From contig CP053175.1 of NCBI GenBank assembly GCA_014607495.2, positions 8,630,770-8,694,769 of the forward strand: a stretch of DNA of 64,000 bases, in the 5' to 3' direction. Both the position numbers and the translations under genes were made by a program. Shown here in pieces: positions 28,896 through 40,183 of this stretch. Every line of letters starts with the position of its first letter. Position 1 is the stretch's first letter. The notes beneath the pieces are model-generated. The model did not search any database, was not told the origin of the DNA, and saw only the letters and a list, made by a program, of their open reading frames with translations. This DNA is from Carposina sasakii (Eukaryota > Arthropoda > Insecta > Lepidoptera > Carposinidae).

Positions 28896-30831
28896 AGAAA
28901 ATTACGCAGGCATACGCCTTGGTTGAAGCGTCGCAAAACCCATGTAATTCTATATTATCATTTTTATGGCATTTTAACCATCTTGGTATTTGTGTTTTAT
29001 TAATCTGTTGTAGATCTAATTTGTTTTTCTTCCACTCTTGGTTAATAGTTTCTGGTAACACATCATCCCAGTTAAGGTTAAGTTGCTAAATAGATTGGAA
29101 TAAAAGTTTAAGTTTGGTAGTTACAGGCGACAGCCACCCCAGGAGGTCGAAAACTTTTGATATCTCTGAGAGGAGCTCTCTTTTGGTTATTTTTGATGTT
29201 GGTAATGGTAATATTTTGATATCAAAACTAAATTGGTCATTTAATGGAACCCATTTTAATCCAAGAGTTTTGGTTGACTCCTGTTGCTTCAATTCAAATG
29301 AGTGTTGGTTGTCATTTGAACAATTTTCTATTAAATTTGGTTCGTTGGATTTCCACTTACGCAGGTTAAATCCTCCAGCTTTACATAATGCTATTAATTG
29401 GACCTTTAGATTTTTAGCGTCTTGGAGGTTGTGTTGCCCATGTAACAAGTCATCCATAAAAAGATTATTATCTAATGCGATGGCCGCTTCAGGGTATCTA
29501 TGTGCTTCATCTTTTGCTAGCTGTTTCATGGTCATCATAGCTAAAAATGGAGCCGCCTTAGTACCATAGGTTACAGTGGTTAATTGGTACTGACGGAGGG
29601 GTTCACTCGGACTATCCTTCCATACTATTTTTTGGTAGTGTTGGTCATTTTCATTTACAATAATTTGTCGGTACATTTTTTCGGCATCCGCAACATAACC
29701 TATTTTATACTGTCTCCATTTAATAATAATGGATAATAGGTCAGGTTGTAAGTTTGGCCCGTTGTACATTAAGTCGTTCAAACTATACCCAGTGGATGAT
29801 TTTGCTGACCCGTTGAATACGACGCGGATCGCAGACGTAGTGGACTCGTCACGTAATACGCAGTGGTGAGGTAAAAAGCATTCTAATGGTTGGTTATTAT
29901 GATCTAATTTCATGTGGCCAAGGTTTAAATATTCATTCATAAACTGTTTGTAGTCGCTAGCTACTTGGCTATTTTTACGAAATTTTCTTTCTAATTGGTA
30001 AAATTGGGCAATGGCTTTTGACTTCGATTCTCCAAATTTTTCTTTTACATCTGGTTTCATTGGTATCCTTACAACATAACGGCCGTCTTGTTGACGTTTG
30101 GTTTCCGTTTGGTACTGCTGTAGACAGTATAAATCTTCAATAGATTGGTTATTAGGGACGTCTGTCAGATCTTCTATTTCCCAAAATTTTCTTATGTCAT
30201 CACAGCCGTTCAATATAACGTTACAGTAATAAGATTTTACGTTGCCACACAAGATCCATCCTAATTGTGTCTGTTGTGCTATAGGTTGCGTTTGGTCTTC
30301 TTTAATGATACCGTGTAGCATAATTGCAGAATATACATCTGCGCCTAGTAACAGGTCTACAGGGCGGCTTTGGTTAAAATCTGGATCTGCGAGTGGTAAT
30401 TTTGTAAGATACGGCCACGATGGTTTGGTAAAGGATTGGTTTGGCAACCTTTTTATAAGATTTCTCATTATAAAAGTATCAATATTCATTGTAAAATCGT
30501 TATGTAACGATGCTATGGTAATGGTGATAACCCCTTTACAATTATTTTCTTTCGCTCCAATTCCAAATATGACGCCCTTACATCTTTGGCGAGGGATGCC
30601 CAATAGTTGGGCTGCATTCTCAGAAATAATTGAAGTTTGAGACCCTTGGTCAATTAGGGCTCTTAGAGGTTTGTAGGTTCCGTCGACTCCCAAGACGTTA
30701 ACTTGAGCGGTGGCCAATAAAATGTCGGTCATAGATCGTTGATCGCTAGACACATGTGACACACATCTCGAGGGATTTTGCTGATTTGTAGTTTGATTGT
30801 TAGGTTGGTTAGCTACATATGCATTGTGCAA
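28896..30831 (-). pseudogene. pol: BEL-1 protease, RT and start of RNase H
   Basis: From about 30831, the reading shows a linker and the retropepsin A17-type protease (ALIDQGSQTSIISE). Then come the conserved QTQLGWILCG block, the RT domain with VVFNGSAKSSTGYSLND and catalytic LFMDDLLHG (about 29440-29466), and a thumb region to 29089. A TAG at 29086-29088 interrupts the frame. The same frame then reads on through the start of RNase H (HGFCDASTKAYACVIF) to the LTR junction near 28896. RNase H completion and integrase are missing. Not autonomous. Confidence 0.85.
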
Positions 30832-31010
30832 TAATGAATTATGTTTTTCTTGACAATGGCGACATGTTTTTTGCGAATTACACTCTTTTCCATTATGATA
30901 AATTAAGCAATTTTTACATATATTATATTGTGAAATTGTTTTTCTTTTGTCTTGGTTATTGCGTTCACGGAATTTATTGCATAGAAACAGCGCGTGACTT
31001 TCCTCGCATA

Positions 31011-31795
31011 TTAGACATTTATGATTTGTCTGTTGGTATGTCTTAGAAGTTGAATGGTTGATAAATGGTTTGTTTTCGACGTATCTATTCTTAAAGTTTG
31101 GTTTGAATGATACCTCTCTTGGTTTCTAATGCTGATTTCCGTTGGTAAACGTTTGGTTATACTGGTGGGCTTGGTTATACTGGTGTTGGTTAGAAGAGGG
31201 TTGCGAGTATTTGGTAATCTCATTTTTACGACGAGCTGTTTCTAATGAAATGAACTTCCCTTCTAAATACGATAGGAAATCATGCAAGTATGGTAAATCT
31301 CGCGGCTCTGACAATGAGTCAATGTAGTCGCTATAAGTCTCAGCATCCAGCTTCTGAGCTATGAGATATACAATCATCGGGTCCCAAGTGAAGATATCTA
31401 CCCCGAGATTTTTTATAGCATTAAGGCATTCATTGGTTGTATCGTGGAGCTTTTTTATATTAATTGCTGTTTGTTGGTGAATATTTGGTAAGGACATGAG
31501 TACATTCATGTGTGAATTAAATATTAATTTCTTATTATTGTAGCGTTGGTTTAATATGTCCCAGCAAGATTGGTAATTTTCGGAACTAATATGGAGATGC
31601 TGGATAAGTTTCTCAGCCTCTCCGCGCAGCTTTCCTTTTAGCAGCTGCATTTTTTTGTGCCTGAGATATAGACTTATTTTTGTGAATGGATTCTAAGAAT
31701 AGATCTTTAAAAGACACCCATTGTTGGTAATTGCCGCTAAATATTGGTATGTCTATCTGTGGCGTGGATTTATCTCTATAATTTGCATTCCACAT
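31011..31795 (-). pseudogene. gag: BEL-1 gag, C-terminal part
   Basis: Two overlapping frames encode BEL/Pao gag (DUF1759 type): IPIFSGNYQQWVSFKDLFLES, KLRGEAEKLIQHL, CWDILNQRYNNKKLI. Cys-rich knuckles lie around 30890-31060 in a third frame. A shift near 31615-31650 separates the first two frames. The upstream continuation of this gag is at 40972, beyond the Jockey and BEL-3 insertions. Confidence 0.75.
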
Positions 31796-32006
31796 TCTAT
31801 GGTTTATTTATTTATTTATTTATTTACACGTACAAAATACAGAGTACAGTTAACGTTTAACGCAACATTATTTCAATAAATTATAATACTAAACTGCACT
31901 CCAAAGCTTGAGTACACAGATTAAACAATTTATTTTTACACTTAAATTATAATAATAATGAAATCAGAAAACACAAAAAATATAATTTGATTAATACAAA
32001 GCCATC

Positions 32007-32881
32007 TGTCGTGGCGAATTGAGTTGGAACCTTCTACATATAAATAAATATAGGTATTTACACGACAGAAAAGGATTAAGTACTTATTTATTCCTAGCTC
32101 TCGGGAATAAATTCAACAATATAATTCTGAAATAAAGTAACCTTTATTATATTAATCCGCGTATGCTCTCTAAGCCATCTACTTAAAGCTAGAACTCTCT
32201 AATAGGTAGTAGTTTATTCTATTATTCTCACCTAGGTTAATTTAGGTTTTTCTAGAGAATACTTCTTACCAGCCTAGTTAATTTAGGTTGGTAAGGTGCC
32301 TACAGTTCCCTCGGAACTGTACGACTTTGACTACTACCTACTTCGTTCGTCACTTTCATGGGACTATGTCCCTCTAAGGGCCACCTCCATCCCCAAGCCC
32401 ATACCTGACCATCTCCAGAACCTAAAACTAAACCATTATAATCTTGGTTTAGCGATCGACTATTAACATCTTAGTCTTGTTATCTATATTCTATTGGCTT
32501 TAGCAATTATAATCTCATACATCTCGTTTAATCTACAAGGCGGTAGTGTTACTTTATCTCACAATAGATAGTCAAGGTTATATCTGGTATAACATAGGAT
32601 TCACAGTAAAAGTAATAGGACTTACCAATATTCTGCTTGGTGCACTTGAATTCTATCTATTTCTAACTCTACCTATAACCTTTTTCTCGGACCAACGTTC
32701 ACACACGCCCGCGCCCATTTTTGTTCTGTCTCAGACTACATAGAGAATTCCTGAGGAGAATTCTCTGTCAAGAGCAATGTAAAAGAAAAAAAAAACCACA
32801 GACTACAAATATTTTAGTAATTAGTTTATTTAATATATTTTACAAGAAAAAACTTTTCTCGATTCGTGGAACTCCGCGACA
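32007..32881 (-). repeat. BEL-3 3' LTR
   Basis: 875 bp, near-identical to 39306-40179. Shared 65-codon frames inside both copies carry no recognised domain. Confidence 0.92.
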
Positions 32882-32909
32882 CTCCCCAACGAGACAGATT
32901 TTTTTGTTA

Positions 32910-33545
32910 TCAATGTAGATATACATACAAAAGGCGCGTCCATTCGGCGATGCGTTCTTTCGCTCGTATGGCTGCACCCCGTCTCACTTTAGGGTCTACT
33001 GGAGCAGAAACTTCTTCGCTAGTCTCTACTGTGTCAGATGTCTCTTTATCTTCCAATTGATCTGATTGGTCAAGAACATCTAAAGAATTTGATTCTCTCG
33101 ACATCTCACTAGGTTCATCAACAAGCCTATCTTCACTAGAGACAACCGGTTGATCAACTTCCATTGACTTTAAATATTCTATGTCGACTTCTATTAGGTT
33201 CTGTTTGTCATTTTCGGCTTCTGTAATTTCGACTTGAGGTGCAACAGGTAAATCTGTAGCCGTTGCTTCTGTCGGTGGAAGATCATCTTCTAGAGGGTAT
33301 AGGTGTCCTATAGATCGCGTGAATTCTGTGTCACCCACTTTCACTTTTGCGACCCTACATGCGTCGTCTGGACCTTTTAGTAAGGATGTTATCTTTCCCA
33401 CCTTCCAATTGATACGGTTCTTGGAGCTGTCTTTTATTTGAACCACGTCACCAATCTCTGGTTGCTTAACAGCTGTAACTCGCTGTTGTTTATAAGAATG
33501 TTTAGATCTTTCTCTCAAGCTGGGTAAATATTGGTCGATAAACAT
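32910..33545 (-). pseudogene. BEL-3 integrase C-terminal tail
   Basis: 211 residues: YLPSLRERSKH, then a beta-barrel-like segment (GDVVQIKDSSKNRINWKVGK, RVAKVKVGDTEFTRSI) and a long acidic tail. In normal BEL polyproteins this follows integrase directly. Here a TAG at 33584-33586 and a shift in the A-run just before 33545 cut it from the main pol frame. Confidence 0.75.
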
Positions 33546-33583
33546 TTTTTTTCAAATTCTCCTTTTATAATATTTTGACCTCT

Positions 33584-36484
33584 CTACCAGCCCTTTACAA
33601 GATGTACCTTTAAGTCCGTTCCACGTAAAATTTCATCTTGTGAAAAATCTACATTGAGACATTTGTCAAAGGTAAGGAAATCAGCGGGTCTGACTATTAC
33701 GTCCGGTTCAGCACCGACATAGGTAAGTGGTCTGGTGTTAATAACTGCCTCCACTTCTTTCATTACAGTCTTCAGCTGATTGTCATTAAGTAAGTGTTTT
33801 CCAAGGGTACGCTTTAGACAGTGCTTCACAAGTCCAACAAGTCGTTCGTAAAAACCACCGTGCCATGGCGCCAACTGCGGAATGAACTTCCAGCGTATTT
33901 TATTTTGTATACAGTAACTGTTGGTTAAGACTTCACTAGTCAGCTTGAATGTTTGAGCATTATCTGAAACTATCAGCTGAGGTAAACCTCTTGTAGCAAT
34001 AAATCTTCTCAGTGCCAATAAGCATTCCTCTGCTGTCAAATTATCCACTACTTCTAAATGGATAGCTCGGATTGCCAAGCAAGTAAGTAGACAAACCCAT
34101 CGTTTTTCTTTGCCATTCCCTTTGTCTACGAATAGGGGCCCGAAATAGTCAATACCTGTGTAGGTAAATGGTGAGCTGTAGTTGACCCTTTCTGCAGGTA
34201 GATCTGGAGTGGCTGGTAACTTATAAGGTCCGCCACCGTGTTTCTTGCACTGTTGACAGAGTTTTAGAACCTTTTGTACTTGGGCTCTGCCTTGTGGTAT
34301 CCAGTATTTCTGTCGAATGATGCTGAGTGTATGTGAAGCTCCAACATGATAATTTTCTTCATGATAGTGTTTTATAACTTCTTTTGTAAATGTAGCATCT
34401 TTAGGTATAAGAGCTGGATGCTTCTTTTCATAACACCAGTCTGTATTCATCATACGACCACGGCATCTCAATAATCCATCAACATCAGTAAAAAGCCCTA
34501 GATTTCTACAAAGATGAGTTGCCTTGCCAGTTACTTCGTCTGGAAAGTAACATGCTTGTAATTTTTTCAGAAAAGCAATAGATTCATTGAATCTAGTTTC
34601 AGTTACCTTTTCTGTTTTATCGCATGCATTATCTTGTGTGTCTTGTGGAGTGACGTTGATACAATCTTCGCAAGTCTCATAGCCTTTTATAACCATTTCT
34701 GGTCCGTCTATCGTATCCAGGGCCTCCCCAGACGAAAGAAAGGTGGCGTTCGCGCTAGCGCGCATGTGCATGGTACTAGGCCACTCTCGCTTCTGTTTAG
34801 TAAGAAACTGTGGTCCACCAAACCAGAAGTCTCGCTTTTCTTCCCACAATTCAGGGCGGGTTGCCAGGTCTGCGGGATTAAAATGTGTGTTTATGTAACA
34901 ATGTTCCACTCCAGTACTTTGCTTAATCTCATTGACTCTTCTGGAGATAAAAGGTGGTAGCAATTTACTGGAGCGCATCCAACTAAGCACTATAAGGCTA
35001 TCCGTCCACAAGTATTTATGCCTTATTGGTAACTCTAGGGAACTCTGTGTATATTTTAAAAGTCTGCTTCCAATAAGGTATCCTAACAATTCGAGTCTAG
35101 GTATCTTGAGGTCATTTTTATCTTCAATAGGTGTTATTCTTGCTTTTGACATCACAAACGCGGTGTTAGTATTGTGAGAGTCTTCTGTGACCAGGTATAC
35201 CACAGCGGCATAGGCATTCTTACTAGCATCTGAAAAGCAGTGTAGATCATATTTTATTTCATTTTCTTTGCTGTCCATGCGCCCAATATATCTGGGTATA
35301 TTTATTTGGGTAGCATTCTGAAGGAACTCTGATGCTCTATTCCACTTTTGTAGGTTTTCTTCTGATAGACTGTCATCCCATTTTAGCTTTTGGATACATA
35401 GTTCCTGAAACAGTAGTTTTGCTGGTAAAACCAGTGGAGCAGCGAAGCCGCAAGGATCGTATAGACGAGCTAATGTCTTCAGAACATCTCTCTTGGTTAT
35501 GCTTCTGCTGATAATTTTATTTTCATTTAATTTCAGCGACAGTGTACTCGTATCATCTTTTAAATTCCAACTCAGACCAAGTAGCTTGACACATTCCTTT
35601 TGTTTTGATCTGAACTCCTCTGGAATCTTGTCAATGAACTCTGTGCTATTAGACGTCCAATCTCTAATATTCATGGATAGCTCATCAAATGTCTTCTTAG
35701 TGTTCTCATAAAGTTGTACTGCTTCATCAACAGTATTTGTATTTGTTACTAGATTATCTACGTAACATTTGTCAGCAACCTTTTCCAATAATGTTTCGTG
35801 ATTTTTAGAAAGGTGATAGCGGATTGTTGCCGTAAGTAAGAAGGGACTGGAAATTATACCAAATGGAACTCTACAAAATCTTAGATGTAAAAGATTATCT
35901 TCAGTGGGTTCTTTCGCTATATCCTTTATCCACAGAAATCTGGTAACATCCCTATCTTCTTCTTGCAGTCCTACTTGGAGAAATGCCTTCTCAACGTCAC
36001 CAACTATCCCAATCTTTCCAGTACGAAATTTCAGAAGCAAACCAGTTAAATCTTCTAACATAGAAGGACCTTTATACATAGCTTCGTTTAAGCTGTTATG
36101 TTCTTTCACTTTGGCGCTTGCATCATAAACAATCCTACCTCGTTTGCCATCCTGTTTGACTATGTGGTGTGGCAGATAGTGTATTGGCGGTAGCTGTTGT
36201 ATATTGAATGGCTTCGGATCTACAATTTCTATTACACCCATTTCAAGCTGTTCGTGTAATATCTCTTCATAATCTCTCAGAGTACTTTCGTCAAGTCGGC
36301 GGAGCAAGCTTCTAAGTCGACCAAAGGCGATGCCAAAATTTGTAGGTAAATCCGGTGGGTATTGTACCCACGGCCATTTAACATAGTATCTGCCACATTT
36401 ATATTCAACTGTCTCATTAAATTGTTTTACTGCTACCTCCTGTTGTGTAGTTTTAGGCGAGTCAGTGATGCCAATGCTTTCCAA
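33584..36484 (-). CDS. pol: BEL-3 reverse transcriptase, RNase H and integrase
   Basis: 966 residues. RT spans about 60-330: VYDASAKVKEHNSLNEAM, GDVEKAFLQVGL, RVPFGIISSPFLL, and KCYVDNLVT as the catalytic box with Asn in place of the second Asp. A17-family and RNase H regions follow (CFSDASKNAYAAVVYL, LLGYLIGSRLL, WTDSLIVLSWM). Integrase has a zinc-binding HxxxxH/C start (HYHEENYHVGASHTLSIIRQKYW, CQQCKKHGGG) and the DDE core (YTGIDYFGPLFV, SDNAQTFK, WHGGFYERLVGLVKHCLKR). A TGA at 36488-36490 separates it from protease in the same frame. Translation would need readthrough, or the element is dead. Confidence 0.85.
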   Translation of the reverse strand: MESIGITDSPKTTQQEVAVKQFNETVEYKCGRYYVKWPWVQYPPDLPTNFGIAFGRLRSLLRRLDESTLRDYEEILHEQLEMGVIEIVDPKPFNIQQLPPIHYLPHHIVKQDGKRGRIVYDASAKVKEHNSLNEAMYKGPSMLEDLTGLLLKFRTGKIGIVGDVEKAFLQVGLQEEDRDVTRFLWIKDIAKEPTEDNLLHLRFCRVPFGIISSPFLLTATIRYHLSKNHETLLEKVADKCYVDNLVTNTNTVDEAVQLYENTKKTFDELSMNIRDWTSNSTEFIDKIPEEFRSKQKECVKLLGLSWNLKDDTSTLSLKLNENKIISRSITKRDVLKTLARLYDPCGFAAPLVLPAKLLFQELCIQKLKWDDSLSEENLQKWNRASEFLQNATQINIPRYIGRMDSKENEIKYDLHCFSDASKNAYAAVVYLVTEDSHNTNTAFVMSKARITPIEDKNDLKIPRLELLGYLIGSRLLKYTQSSLELPIRHKYLWTDSLIVLSWMRSSKLLPPFISRRVNEIKQSTGVEHCYINTHFNPADLATRPELWEEKRDFWFGGPQFLTKQKREWPSTMHMRASANATFLSSGEALDTIDGPEMVIKGYETCEDCINVTPQDTQDNACDKTEKVTETRFNESIAFLKKLQACYFPDEVTGKATHLCRNLGLFTDVDGLLRCRGRMMNTDWCYEKKHPALIPKDATFTKEVIKHYHEENYHVGASHTLSIIRQKYWIPQGRAQVQKVLKLCQQCKKHGGGPYKLPATPDLPAERVNYSSPFTYTGIDYFGPLFVDKGNGKEKRWVCLLTCLAIRAIHLEVVDNLTAEECLLALRRFIATRGLPQLIVSDNAQTFKLTSEVLTNSYCIQNKIRWKFIPQLAPWHGGFYERLVGLVKHCLKRTLGKHLLNDNQLKTVMKEVEAVINTRPLTYVGAEPDVIVRPADFLTFDKCLNVDFSQDEILRGTDLKVHLVKGW

Positions 36485-36487
36485 TGT

Positions 36488-37063
36488 TCAAAGGAATTTC
36501 ATATCAACATTCCGTAGTGGTAGGTCTGGCTCTGTGAAGTAAGGACATCCTGTCTCATGGCATTGGCAATAAGTTATCACTGACAGGGTATTTTTGTCTT
36601 CTTGTCTAGTAGTTCTACCGGAAACAACCCATCCAAATTCAGTATCTATAAGATATAGATGGTCTTGAAGATGAATGTGTTCATTGCGAATGAAAGAAAA
36701 GTACCGATCATTACCTATTAGCAGATCTATCTTCTCACCAACACTGTCATCATCTGCTAATATATCTACTCCGTCGGGTATTGTAATTTTAGGGATAGGA
36801 ATTCTCTCCGTTATGTGTGGTACAATATTAACTCTAACTTTACTTTCAATCTTGCGTTTGGTAGATATTCTTACTTCAACGGATGGGCTATATGTTTCTC
36901 TAGGCTTCTCTGATCCAAATGTATATATGACAAGTAGGTCTTCTTTGTCAGGAGTAAGGCCAAGTTGCTCTACCAGGCGTGAGGTGATATAACTGCGCTG
37001 GCTTCCACTGTCTAAGAGCAACCGGCATGGCTTGTGGCATTTACTGCCCATGGCCTGCACCAT
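36488..37063 (-). CDS. BEL-3 aspartic protease segment
   Basis: 191 residues with the active-site motif LLLDSGSQRSYITS near the start, then LLIGNDRYF and GWVVSGR, the conserved end of the BEL protease region. It overlaps the gag end by 23 bases in another frame, and shares its frame with pol across the TGA at 36488-36490. Confidence 0.8.
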   Translation of the reverse strand: MVQAMGSKCHKPCRLLLDSGSQRSYITSRLVEQLGLTPDKEDLLVIYTFGSEKPRETYSPSVEVRISTKRKIESKVRVNIVPHITERIPIPKITIPDGVDILADDDSVGEKIDLLIGNDRYFSFIRNEHIHLQDHLYLIDTEFGWVVSGRTTRQEDKNTLSVITYCQCHETGCPYFTEPDLPLRNVDMKFL

Positions 37064-38342
37064 TGCTGTCGAGCAGTGGTGCAGTAGTGGTCAATTTCTT
37101 AGAGCATAATGCCCTATTGTGCATGCCCTGACAGTAAACACATTTCTTTGTCAGGCGACAGTCCTTGAATACATGACCTTTCCTGAAGCAATGAAGACAG
37201 CGTCCTGCTAGTTTTCGAACTCGTTCTTCTTTGGTCTTCGTCTCTATACATGCGTCGTTATAGTGGTCACCGTTACAGAATATGCACTTCAATTTAGGTT
37301 TTTTATGAGCTTGTGAGGTAGAAGTTACTGCTTTCCGCTTCAAATTTTGAGTGAAACCAGGCCTTTCTTGTAGTTTCTTTCTGTTCTCAAACCGTTTATG
37401 ACCTACGTGAAGAGCAGTTGTTGTCGATCCTGATTCGACAGGTGTATCAAGAGATCTTGTTTCCGACTTCTCAAGAGCCGAAATGGTAACTTCAAGGCAT
37501 TTTATTAAGTTACTGGTGCTGTCGTCACTACCAGTTAATAAATTTACCTGGTACAAGATATTTTCAGGAAATTTATCATTTATCGCAGTTCTAAATTGAT
37601 TTCCACCAATATCTTCTCCAAGCTCCTTTAAAATGCGCCTATGTTTTTCTATTTCATCCAAAGTCTTGCGGCATTCTGAAGAGGAAGATGCAGACCTCTT
37701 CATCTTATAGAGAGCATTGTAGTGGTTGTCAATAAGTCTACTTTTACTGCCATAACGATCCTTGAGAATGTCGACAGCAACATTATAATTCAAGTTTGAA
37801 GTACTAATACCACTAACTTTATCCCTTGCTGGGCCTTCAAGGCATCCAATCAAATAAGCCAACTTGTCAGCTTCTGCCAGGCTTGAGGAATGTATCGTCG
37901 ATTCAAAGCGATCCCAAAAATTGAACCACTCCAATACATCCCCATTAAATTTCGGTAGGCCAATTTTAGGTAATTTTGTATGGTTATTTGGATTATTAGG
38001 GCGGTTCGATTGCCACATAAACGATTTTTCTATTGTCACCAAAGTCCCTTGCATCTCTTCTGCTAGCATTTCCTTTCGAGTTATTTCTTCAATGTACTCC
38101 TGTGATACATTGGGACATGTTGTAATAGACAAATTTACTTCTTTGTTCAACTTCTCCGCATCGTTTCGAAGCATGTATTGAATTTTTTGCAACTTATCAT
38201 ATTCAACTCCCGTTTCTACGACTTTGATTAGTTCTTGAGCTTCATTTATGCTTTTGTCAAGTTGTTCCACTCTGGCTTTCAGTCGAATCATAACAAGGTT
38301 CTCCATCTCACTTATTCCAAAAGTGATGGCAACTGTAACCAC
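37041..38342 (-). CDS. gag: BEL-3 gag
   Basis: 433 residues. A coiled-coil N-terminus (residues 20-110) is followed by the DUF1759 capsid-like region (LPKFNGDVLEWFNFWDRF, LIGCLEGPARDKV, ILKDRYG). Three zinc knuckles follow: CIFCNGDHYNDAC, CLHCFRKGHVFKDC and CVYCQGMHNRALC. The frame is intact. It ends a few codons after the third knuckle because of a one-base shift relative to protease. Confidence 0.85.
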   Translation of the reverse strand: MVTVAITFGISEMENLVMIRLKARVEQLDKSINEAQELIKVVETGVEYDKLQKIQYMLRNDAEKLNKEVNLSITTCPNVSQEYIEEITRKEMLAEEMQGTLVTIEKSFMWQSNRPNNPNNHTKLPKIGLPKFNGDVLEWFNFWDRFESTIHSSSLAEADKLAYLIGCLEGPARDKVSGISTSNLNYNVAVDILKDRYGSKSRLIDNHYNALYKMKRSASSSSECRKTLDEIEKHRRILKELGEDIGGNQFRTAINDKFPENILYQVNLLTGSDDSTSNLIKCLEVTISALEKSETRSLDTPVESGSTTTALHVGHKRFENRKKLQERPGFTQNLKRKAVTSTSQAHKKPKLKCIFCNGDHYNDACIETKTKEERVRKLAGRCLHCFRKGHVFKDCRLTKKCVYCQGMHNRALCSKKLTTTAPLLDSNGAGHGQ

Positions 38343-39305
38343 GAAATAAAAATAACTTAAAAAACCAAGTGTGTTTTTAAGACCACACGACTGAAGTAAA
38401 ACTTACAAAGACATGGCTGTGTGAGTTACGATTTCCTTTCCCTACCCTTGTGATGGGTAAGTAAAACTGATAGAAATAGTCCGATAAACTCTGATAAGAA
38501 AACAATAAAATACCTTCTCAACTTCCGTTTGCCACACTTCCCACAGCCCTCCGTCCGTAAAGAAGTTTTACTTCAAAAACCACCATTTTAAATCACGCAA
38601 TTGATCCAGTATAATCATGTACCGGTGACTAGAAAATTCACAATTTCTTACCTCAAGGTATTTGCCAATGTGCAAATAAATAGGAAGATGGAATTTTCCG
38701 CACCAGTTAGGTGCCGTGTCCTTGTTATCCTGGCTTATGTATCATGTATCCACTATTTGTGTTAAACTATTTACGTATTGGTATTTCGAATACGGAAACC
38801 CTTGTACATACTTGAAATATTTAACAGCACTTAATCAATAGTTTACAACCTCAAATGAATGATATACATTCACAACAACGTACCTATTATGAAAAAAATT
38901 CGCAATAAAGAAATGTAAATCTTTCTCAAGTTACCCGCCAAAGTAATTTCACAAAAAGGTCAAAGATTTTTTTTTTACCTAATTTTGGCTCGGGTACGCG
39001 TTATATACCCGAACGATAATGACATTTGTAAAATTCTACCAATTAATAGTAAATAAATATAAAAAAATAGTAAACACAAACGAAAGAAAATGATCGCATT
39101 AAAATATATAAAAAAAACTTCAAATTCATACAAAAAAATTTATTGACCTCGCAGGAGCTGTGTGAAAATAGAGAATATGACATGAATATACAATTTTATT
39201 ATATTGTATGTATATGAGGGTATATAAATAAGAATGTCGTAAGTTTCTTTTATTATTAAGGTTCCATGCTTTTATCCTCAATCCCAGCATCTCCATCAAT
39301 TTTTC

Positions 39306-40179
39306 TGTCGTGGCGAATTGAGTTGGAACCTTCTACATATAAATAAATATAGGTATTTACACGACGGAAAAGGATTAAGTACTTATTTATTCCTAGCTCT
39401 CGGGAATAAATTCAACAATATAATTCTGAAATAAAGTAACCTTTATTATATTAATCCGCGTATGCTCTCTAAGCCATCTACTTAAAGCTATAACTCTCTA
39501 ATAGGTAGTAGTTTATTCTATTATTCTCACCTAGGTTAATTTAGGTTTTTCTAGAGAATACTTCTTACCAGCCTAGTTAATTTAGGTTGGTAAGGTGCCT
39601 ACAGTTCCCTCGGAACTGTACGACTTTGACTACTACCTACTTCGTTCGTCACTTTCATGGGACTATGTCCCTCTAAGGGCCACCTCCATCCCCAAGCCCA
39701 TACCTGACCATCTCCAGAACCTAAAACTAAACCATTATAATCTTGGTTTAGCGATCGACTATTAACATCTTAGTCTTGTTATCTATATTCTATTGGCTTT
39801 AGCAATTATAATCTCATACATCTCGTTTAATCTACAAGGCGGTAGTGTTACTTTATCTCACAATAGATAGTCAAGGTTATATCTGGTATAACATAGGATT
39901 CACAGTAAAAGTAATAGGACTTACCAATATTCTGCTTGGTGCACTTGAATTCTATCTATTTCTAACTCTACCCATAACCTTTTTCTCGGACCAACGTTCA
40001 CACACGCCCGCGCCCATTTTTGTTCTGTCTCAGACTACATAGAGAATTCCTGAGGAGAATTCTCTGTCAAGAGCAATGTAAAAGAAAAAAAAACCACAGA
40101 CTACAAATATTTTAGTAATTAGTTTATTTAATATATTTTACAAGAAAAAACTTTTCTCGATTCGTGGAACTCCACGACA
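39306..40179 (-). repeat. BEL-3 5' LTR
   Basis: 874 bp with the CCATC duplication at 40180-40184. The minus-strand leader downstream (39305-38343) is non-coding, AT-rich, and about 960 bp long. Confidence 0.92.
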
Positions 40180-40183
40180 CCAT

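Larger units (their letters stand above)
32007..40179 (-). mobile_element. BEL-3: BEL/Pao retrotransposon with 874-bp LTRs
   Basis: LTRs at 32007-32881 (875 bp) and 39306-40179 (874 bp) start TGTCGTGG and end CGACA. They are flanked by CCATC (32002-32006, 40180-40184). By eye they differ at about five places, roughly 99.4 percent identity, so the insertion is recent. The interior encodes gag, protease, RT/RNase H/integrase and an integrase tail, in order on the minus strand. Two frameshifts and two in-frame stops break the polyprotein. The leader next to the 5' LTR does not carry the TGGTCCTTCGAGCC primer site of BEL-1 and BEL-2, so it is a different lineage. Confidence 0.92.

Noticed and set aside
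32546..32743. 65-codon ORF present in both BEL-3 LTRs (also 39845-40042)
   Set aside because: Identical only because the LTRs are duplicates; no domain and no independent conservation.
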